Part shown: positions 59,921 to 64,000 of the stretch, piece after piece | Layout of the letters: the number at the start of each line of letters is the position of its first letter | Position numbering within the stretch: the stretch's first letter is position 1 | Origin: a virus | DNA length: 64,000 nt | Reading direction: 5' to 3' (one strand) | IMG/VR virus record: IMGVR_UViG_3300012926_000036 | Span: 1 to 64,000 of that record | Notes under the pieces: generated by a model | What the model saw: the letters and a program-made list of their open reading frames with translations, nothing else | What the model was told of the DNA's origin: nothing | Databases searched by the model: none | Program-made: the position numbers and the translations under genes

Positions 59921-60135
59921 ATTTTATCCAATGCTTTTTCAAAAAAATTATGTGCTTCACCTCCACGGCCGTCTGCGCCATCAATAATTATCACGGTGGC
60001 AGCCGCTAAAGCGTTAAGCGCCTCAAGACAACGATCTCGTGATACAGGGCCACGTTTAAAGTTTTCCCTGATTAACTTTAAAATATCTGCAGTTAACCCC
60101 TCGACACGATCCCGATCTAACTCTTTATCGCTCAT
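59911..60135 (-). CDS. Hypothetical 74-aa soluble protein
   Basis: A helical, charged protein with EGLTADILKLIRENFKRG and CLEALNALAAATVIIIDG. No signal peptide, no family. It lies between a lipoprotein and the VirB5-like gene with overlaps of 4 and 10 bp, so it is translated with them. Confidence 0.5.
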   Translation of the reverse strand: MSDKELDRDRVEGLTADILKLIRENFKRGPVSRDRCLEALNALAAATVIIIDGADGRGGEAHNFFEKALDKIWE

Positions 60136-60506
60136 TTAACGAGAAATAGTTTTCGCCCATGACTTTGTGTCACCGCCCAGAGTTGCACAACCTCAACTAC
60201 ACTGTTTGACGCCTCTTTAAGTGTACCGTCCGGCTCGACATGCTCAGGCACAGGAACGTTCACGTAACGCCGTTTCAATTGCGTGCTTGGCGTCACGTCT
60301 ACCATTCCACCGGTCTCCTGCGCACGTCGTTGCGCCCAGTACAGCCGTTTAATAGTGTCACCGGACCCGAGATCATAAAAGTTGCGGGCAACAACCTTTT
60401 CGTGGTACCCGAGCACAGAAAACTGTTCACTCGCCGTGTGTGAGTTCGGGAGTTTAACACTTGTGCACCCAGTCACGGCGATCACTGCTAATACTAAAAT
60501 TCTCAT
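60132..60506 (-). CDS. VirB7-like lipoprotein (candidate)
   Basis: A 124-residue protein with a lipoprotein signal (ILVLAVIAVTGC, C14). It has ASEQFSVLGYHEKVVARNFYDLGSGDTIKRLYWAQRR, reminiscent of TrbH/TraV-like lipoproteins with a DTIKRLYWAQR region. This fits the outer-membrane core of the T4SS. It overlaps neighbours at both ends by four bases. Confidence 0.65.
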   Translation of the reverse strand: MRILVLAVIAVTGCTSVKLPNSHTASEQFSVLGYHEKVVARNFYDLGSGDTIKRLYWAQRRAQETGGMVDVTPSTQLKRRYVNVPVPEHVEPDGTLKEASNSVVEVVQLWAVTQSHGRKLFLVK

Positions 60507-60691
60507 CGTCCAATCTCCGGATGTAATAATACCATTGCGCGCAGCGCTAAATCTTTACACGTTCGTTTAGGATGCATTGGGCTTCCAAGTAAGCTTACAG
60601 CTTTAATGAAGCATTCCAGCTGTTCAATCCTTTCAATATGCATCTTTTGACGCTTTAACGCCTCCTCCATTTTGGGACCATTAATAATCAT
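60503..60691 (-). CDS. Hypothetical 62-aa helical protein
   Basis: A small soluble protein (ALKRQKMHIERIEQLECFIKA, then MHPKRTCKDLALRAMVLL). Overlaps SSB and lipoprotein genes by 4 bp each. No family recognised. Confidence 0.5.
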   Translation of the reverse strand: MIINGPKMEEALKRQKMHIERIEQLECFIKAVSLLGSPMHPKRTCKDLALRAMVLLHPEIGR

Positions 60692-61047
60692 CGCTCAATC
60701 CCCGATTCGTGCACCGGCGCTTTCCGTTGCGTGAACTGCCAGTTTGTAGCGTTCACGAACAGTTTTGACCGGTTTTGGCCGGTCTCTTTATCGGTCCATT
60801 GATCTTGCCGGAGCGCGCCCTCAATAAAAATCTCTTGCCCTTTCTTAACTAGACTAGCAAAATTTTCTGCGCTCTTGCCCCATAACCGGATATCGAGAAA
60901 CGTTGTTACATTACGTTTCTCGTTATCGCTTATAAAGCTTTCATTTACACCGATAGACACGTTACTCACCGGCGTGCCTTGCGGCGTGAACCTTACCTCC
61001 GGTTCACGTACCACGTTCCCAACCACTGCTACCTTATTTATGTTCAC
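60688..61047 (-). CDS. ssb: Single-stranded DNA-binding protein
   Basis: A 119-residue SSB with the OB fold: KVAVVGNVVREPEVRFTPQ, then FLDIRLWGKSAENFASLVKKG and IFIEGALRQDQWTDKETG. No classic DDIPF acidic tip; the end is HESGIER. It may coat transferred single strands after conjugation or support recombination. It lies between VirB4 and small genes with 4-bp overlaps. Confidence 0.9.
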   Translation of the reverse strand: MNINKVAVVGNVVREPEVRFTPQGTPVSNVSIGVNESFISDNEKRNVTTFLDIRLWGKSAENFASLVKKGQEIFIEGALRQDQWTDKETGQNRSKLFVNATNWQFTQRKAPVHESGIER

Positions 61048-63743
61048 GCTGCGTTTTCCATCCTGATTATTTTCATTTTTTCTTCGTGCACGTCACCACT
61101 TGAACTCGTTATTTGTTCAACCTCGTCACTGATATAGTTCCGGCCAACTGTGTATTTAGGTATGTCGCCGTCTAGTTGAGCGTACACGAACCCGGCATAC
61201 GCGTCATCGCTAGGCATCTCAGCCGGCTTCGGGAACCGCGTAATCTGATCCTTGATAACGTCCGGAATCGGGCGCGGCATATACTCGGACAACGTATCTA
61301 TATCTTGCCGATTATGGTTCCGGAGCAATAACATTGCAGACGCCATTGACACAATCGCTTTAGCCGCTTTCGGGCTAACCTCGAATAATGTGCCGTAATC
61401 CTGGAACACACTGATAACTTGGCAACTGTACTTACGCATACGCGCATAATAATCGACCACTATCTCGGCACCGTTTGGCACCTTGAGGAACGATGTCATT
61501 TCTTCAATAATGACTTGTTTCTTGACTGAGCGCGGCATGCCTTGGATATGGTTACGCACCTCGTTCGTAATTAGGAACCCGACAACTGCGCGTAGATCCT
61601 CTTGCGATTTATCAATCTTTTCTAGCTCAAAATGCACAACTTTTAATGGATCAGATGCGCGTACTTGAGCAGAGCCGAGATCAATGTTGCTAACCCCATC
61701 AACAAGGCCGCCGTGCAAACCATCACGCAACCAAGGATGTACCAAGCTAGCAAGCGTAGCATAAATACTCTGGTGCGGTCCTTTCTGGATCGAGGCGGCG
61801 TGAAGTTCATCTTGTAGATCGGATAGGGTAGGGAACATGTCGGGCGTCCACTCGGAGATAGCTAACGCTTGCACGAGATACTCGGTCTCCGGGTTGCGCC
61901 CAAACGCGATTGATTCTTTACCGGCGATCACACTCTCGAACCCGGTAAATGAGGCCAAGTTAGCGCGCACCTCAAGGAACGCGTCAATGAACGAATCCAG
62001 TTTGCGTGCCTCCTGGAAATTAATAAGTGCGGCCGCCGTTACGCAAAGATCGTAAAACCGAGTCGGGTTCGCGTTCCGCCATTTGCGGTATCGCACGCCG
62101 TACACAGCGCTAATCGTTTCGGCTAGGAGCGCGGCACGCAGTTTGTCCTGGTCGCTATCCGAATGCCGGCCAATAAGCAAATGGCACAGCGCGGTTGCGC
62201 TCGCTAAATGCTGGCTCGATAACGGGAGCCCGCGCGTATCGAAAATGTTGAACGTCAAACTGCCGTCTGCCCGGACAATGATCGGGCGACAGTTTGGGTC
62301 GAGTTTGTGACATGTCGTCGCCCACGATAGGCCGTCATCGATCACAACGATAAACCCGAACATTGGCGCTGTCTGGATTGCAATCGTCTGGAGTAGCACG
62401 CTTTTGCCAGCGCCCTGGATTGCTGCAACGAACATGTGGACCGGCTGCGCCCCTGTAAACATCCTGCCTCCTATCAGGTTCTTTCGATCACCATCAGTGA
62501 TCCAATCGGCTCTATCTAACTCAGCTCGGGGTGTCGACCCAGCCGGCCACATGTTCGCAACATTCACCGCGTCACTTACCTTGTGCCAATAATCGCGGTA
62601 CCGTACCCACGGCCCGATCCCTGGTGTAGCGCAATTGAAAAATGCAATGGTCGCGGTTGCAACCGACGGTTCGTAAGACACGCACCCGGTCTTGCCGAGT
62701 GCAGCCCGAACAGCTGCGAGCCTACCGTCGAGACTATCCGGTGTACGATCGCTTACAATGACAATAAGTTGCGCCTTGAACGGCAGAACGCGATTAGACA
62801 TTAATTGTCGAATCTTTTCTTGATGATTCTCAAGGCCAACTATTGACACCGGGTCCGGCTCGCCGTCTTTCGGGTACGCATTTGACCATAGTTTACTGAA
62901 TCGCTCTTGTTCGTACAAAAGTTCAGCATCAATTCCTGTCGGCTCCATATTCAAGACAACGCGCAGGTTCGGCATCGTTAACGCCAGGAACGCGTCCATT
63001 GTACGAGCCCATGTCTGGCGCGGGAATGTTTTAGCAACGAGCACGCCAAAATAATAGCCGTCCATATAAAACCCGTGATCCGGAGCTGTTTGAGGTGAAA
63101 TACCGCTCGCCCTACATAGATCCTCAATTGGCCGTAACCAATCTATCTCGCCCTCGTACATGTACGATTGCCGGGCTTGACTTGGAGACCAAAACCTAAG
63201 TAACTCGCGGTATTGCGCACGGTTATCAAGCCCTTTAACGCTGCCACCGTGCCCTGCCATTAACACATTAAAAAATTGTTCCCGTTGTTTGAACGAGTTC
63301 GCTAACACTTTAAACACGTCACTGAACCCGCGTACATGCCGCCCGTCATCTTTAATCAGCTTCGGTATCCTAGTCGATAAACATAGACGCACATTCGCCT
63401 GGATTAACGTCTCCGCCGCCACACGATCACGAAACCTATTACACAGCTCGCCACGAACACTGCTAGATATCCCAACGCGTCCATTACCTTCTTTCTCAAA
63501 TCGATCAATTGGCACCGAGAACTCATTCCCGGTATAATACTGAATCTGCAACCGCTCATCTGGTTGCATACACCCGAGCATTAATCGGATATCAGACTCC
63601 TGACGGTCAAAGGCCCAGTCTTCCGACGCTGACATATCCGGAAACTCAATTGCGTACAACCGGCTAAGGATCGCACCTGCGCCAAGGTTACCCCAAACCG
63701 CGTGGTTATCTACTAAATACCCGGATGGAATATTAAGTTGCAC
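61044..63743 (-). CDS. virB4: VirB4/TraC-like T4SS ATPase
   Basis: An 899-residue protein of the VirB4 family: N-terminal domain (1-390) and C-terminal RecA-fold ATPase with Walker A IQGAGKSVLL (G444-S448 core), Walker B KKQVIIEEMTSF (E747-E748), and sensor FQDYGTLF, typical of TraC/VirB4. It powers pilus assembly and translocation. It is the largest T4SS gene. It has no obvious membrane segment. Confidence 0.9.
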   Translation of the reverse strand: MQLNIPSGYLVDNHAVWGNLGAGAILSRLYAIEFPDMSASEDWAFDRQESDIRLMLGCMQPDERLQIQYYTGNEFSVPIDRFEKEGNGRVGISSSVRGELCNRFRDRVAAETLIQANVRLCLSTRIPKLIKDDGRHVRGFSDVFKVLANSFKQREQFFNVLMAGHGGSVKGLDNRAQYRELLRFWSPSQARQSYMYEGEIDWLRPIEDLCRASGISPQTAPDHGFYMDGYYFGVLVAKTFPRQTWARTMDAFLALTMPNLRVVLNMEPTGIDAELLYEQERFSKLWSNAYPKDGEPDPVSIVGLENHQEKIRQLMSNRVLPFKAQLIVIVSDRTPDSLDGRLAAVRAALGKTGCVSYEPSVATATIAFFNCATPGIGPWVRYRDYWHKVSDAVNVANMWPAGSTPRAELDRADWITDGDRKNLIGGRMFTGAQPVHMFVAAIQGAGKSVLLQTIAIQTAPMFGFIVVIDDGLSWATTCHKLDPNCRPIIVRADGSLTFNIFDTRGLPLSSQHLASATALCHLLIGRHSDSDQDKLRAALLAETISAVYGVRYRKWRNANPTRFYDLCVTAAALINFQEARKLDSFIDAFLEVRANLASFTGFESVIAGKESIAFGRNPETEYLVQALAISEWTPDMFPTLSDLQDELHAASIQKGPHQSIYATLASLVHPWLRDGLHGGLVDGVSNIDLGSAQVRASDPLKVVHFELEKIDKSQEDLRAVVGFLITNEVRNHIQGMPRSVKKQVIIEEMTSFLKVPNGAEIVVDYYARMRKYSCQVISVFQDYGTLFEVSPKAAKAIVSMASAMLLLRNHNRQDIDTLSEYMPRPIPDVIKDQITRFPKPAEMPSDDAYAGFVYAQLDGDIPKYTVGRNYISDEVEQITSSSGDVHEEKMKIIRMENAA

Positions 63744-63744
63744 T

Positions 63745-63969
63745 TTATCCTTGATTCATGATCGTCGCGTTATGTACAGCAATTTGGTTCAATTGCCGTT
63801 CCTCGATCATCTTTAACCGATCAGAGTTTACGTGCTCATCTTTGGGAACCTTGCACAACATATCGGCAGCCCTACGTAACGCTTTTACTTCATCTTCAAG
63901 TTTATCGGCCGCACTCCGTAAGTTATCTGCCATCTGTTCGGTAACTGATTCAACCTTTTTTGTTCTCAT
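63745..63969 (-). CDS. Coiled-coil protein, 74 aa
   Basis: A charged helical protein with SVTEQMADNLRSAADKLEDEVKAL. No signal sequence. It lies immediately upstream of VirB4 with a 1-bp gap, and its ATG overlaps a stop of an upstream frame that leaves the window. Function unknown. Confidence 0.5.
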   Translation of the reverse strand: MRTKKVESVTEQMADNLRSAADKLEDEVKALRRAADMLCKVPKDEHVNSDRLKMIEERQLNQIAVHNATIMNQG

Positions 63970-64000
63970 GATGTTTCTACATGCGCTAATATTGCTGATT
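63966..64000 (-). CDS. Partial CDS, C-terminal end (window edge)
   Basis: The frame that ends at TGA 63966-63968 is open back to the edge of the window, giving residues SAILAHVETS. The stop overlaps the next ATG as ATGA, like nearly all junctions in this operon. That pattern is the only support; most of the gene would be outside the window. Confidence 0.35.
   Translation of the reverse strand, partial: SAILAHVETS

Noticed and set aside
1-64000. CRISPR arrays, rRNA genes, transposases or toxin-antitoxin pairs
   Set aside because: None seen on reading both strands. The tandem repeats present are coding or the 5-bp arrays, with no spacer-repeat layout.

Overview
The window is one contiguous stretch of a mobile element that is a temperate tailed phage and a conjugative element at once. 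Only two blocks of genes read left to right: four small ORFs at the left edge and the replication/recombination block at 6179-12374. Apart from a two-gene insert at 48769-49241, everything else reads right to left. The long leftward block (63969 to 12371) is very tightly packed: most neighbouring genes share a 4-bp ATGA or TAATG overlap, so translation is probably coupled. The host is Gram-negative: there are several lipobox proteins, an envelope-spanning VirB8/9/10 set and a candidate outer-membrane spanin. Pro-Thr linkers and xylanase-type glycosidases suggest a soil or plant-litter bacterium, possibly of the Verrucomicrobiota, but that host guess is weak. No rRNA, complete tRNA, IS element or CRISPR array was recognised.

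Layout from left to right. 1-709: small unknown ORFs. 741-2441 (minus): terminase small subunit-like protein, HNH endonuclease and tyrosine integrase. 2511-2549: a 3' tRNA half beside the integrase that fits an attachment site. 2531-6125 (minus): small regulators, a DNA methyltransferase, a repeat/hairpin region and a DnaB-N/RepA-like helicase, ending in an HTH protein that faces the rightward block. 6179-12374 (plus): a Sak4-like recombination ATPase, three arrays of a 5-bp repeat, a DUF669-like protein, an Fe-S PD-(D/E)XK nuclease split by a frame change, a membrane-anchored HNH protein, a VRR-NUC protein and several tiny zinc-ribbon genes. It closes at a rho-independent terminator (12376-12400).

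12371-44797 (minus, transcribed right to left) is a siphovirus-type morphogenesis module. It runs from terminase large subunit through holin and lipoprotein candidates, secreted or virion-bound glycosidases (GH43-like, and a two-catalytic-domain GH30 protein), a Mu gp29-like portal, a lysis candidate with a nested lipoprotein gene, a protease/scaffold, decoration and capsid proteins, and connectors. It continues with the tail tube, G/T chaperones, tape measure, tail tip (DUF2163, NlpC/P60, J-like) and a set of fibre and adhesin genes.

44954-64000 (minus) is a conjugation module directly upstream of the phage late genes on the same strand. It has a VirB4 ATPase, SSB, a VirB7-like lipoprotein, VirB5/TrbJ, VirB6/TrbL, VirB8, VirB9, VirB10, a ClpB-like AAA protein, a VirD4-like coupling protein and a MobF (TrwC-type) relaxase-helicase. 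Relaxase and terminase are separated by one small gene. If both halves work, the element could leave the cell either as a virion or as a relaxosome through a type IV secretion channel. VirB2, VirB3 and VirB11 were not identified with confidence; the module runs off the right edge.
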